Origin: Carnegiea gigantea | Lineage: Eukaryota; Streptophyta; Magnoliopsida; Caryophyllales; Cactaceae | DNA: 64,000 nt | Direction: 5' to 3' | Assembly (NCBI GenBank): GCA_029747015.1 | Contig: JAKOGI010000143.1 | Span: 882,001 to 946,000 of the forward strand | Part shown: piece by piece, positions 63,900-64,000 of the stretch | How positions within the stretch are numbered: position 1 is the first letter of the stretch | Layout of the letters: each line of letters opens with the position of its first letter | Translations under genes and position numbers: made by a program | Notes under the pieces: model-generated | Databases searched by the model: none | Seen by the model: the letters and a program-made list of their open reading frames with translations, nothing else | Told to the model about the DNA's origin: nothing

Positions 63900-64000
63900 C
63901 TGCATTCATATAAGCAAATATATTCAGATCTGACTGATGGCAGGTTTAAAAATCAGTATCTCCCCAGCTGAGAAACAGATGCTGGAAGAATAGAACTGGA

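Overview
This window is nuclear DNA of a flowering plant, most likely a eudicot. The evidence is spliced genes with plant-only family members (a WRKY factor, a STIG1-like peptide, an E-class PPR protein, a class III peroxidase), long AT-rich intergenic DNA, and a dense layer of plant-type LINEs, SINEs, hAT-like elements and microsatellites. The species cannot be named from the sequence alone.

Six protein-coding genes are supported. (1) Ribosomal protein eS28 lies at 4268-4465 (-), with a 973-bp intron in its 5' UTR. (2) A group IIb WRKY transcription factor of the WRKY6/31/42 type lies at 13669-17994 (-), with six exons and 613 aa. (3) A STIG1-like cysteine-rich secreted protein lies at 44817-45284 (-). 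(4) An intronless E-class pentatricopeptide protein resembling Arabidopsis At4g04370 lies at 49253-51538 (+). (5) A class III peroxidase of the PRX29 type lies at 58128-61527 (+), with three exons. (6) The last three exons of a GT14/Branch-family glycosyltransferase lie at 62828-63899 (-) and run off the right edge. Genes 5 and 6 are convergent. Several of these families also sit near each other in Arabidopsis, so the order may be an old syntenic block.

Layout: 1-3100 is repeat DNA: the 3' end of an RTE-like LINE, a 600-bp AT/GT microsatellite, a decayed L1-type LINE with RT and RNase H remnants, and a small inverted-repeat element. 4268-5550 is the eS28 gene. 5739-9190 is nested MITEs and a LINE. 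11234-12890 is a LINE with intact target-site duplications (TSDs). 13669-18400 is the WRKY gene and promoter. 18400-42800 has no gene I can support, but holds two tRNA-derived SINEs (26814-26929 and 37888-38071), two CGGGT-rich hAT-like elements with near-perfect 8-bp TSDs, a 1-kb element with an internal 165-bp tandem repeat, a candidate solo LTR and further LINE tails. 42800-64000 is the gene-rich end.

The most interesting features are the many elements whose TSDs can be read directly, including a 125-bp poly(A) retroposon of unknown family in the peroxidase intron. Others are a 232-bp hAT MITE ending just upstream of the peroxidase TATA box, a duplicated STIG1-promoter segment, and a dispersed LINE 3' tail present in ten copies, down to 77 bp. 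I found no evidence for an entirely new type of system; the novelty here is in repeat biology and gene-proximal insertions.
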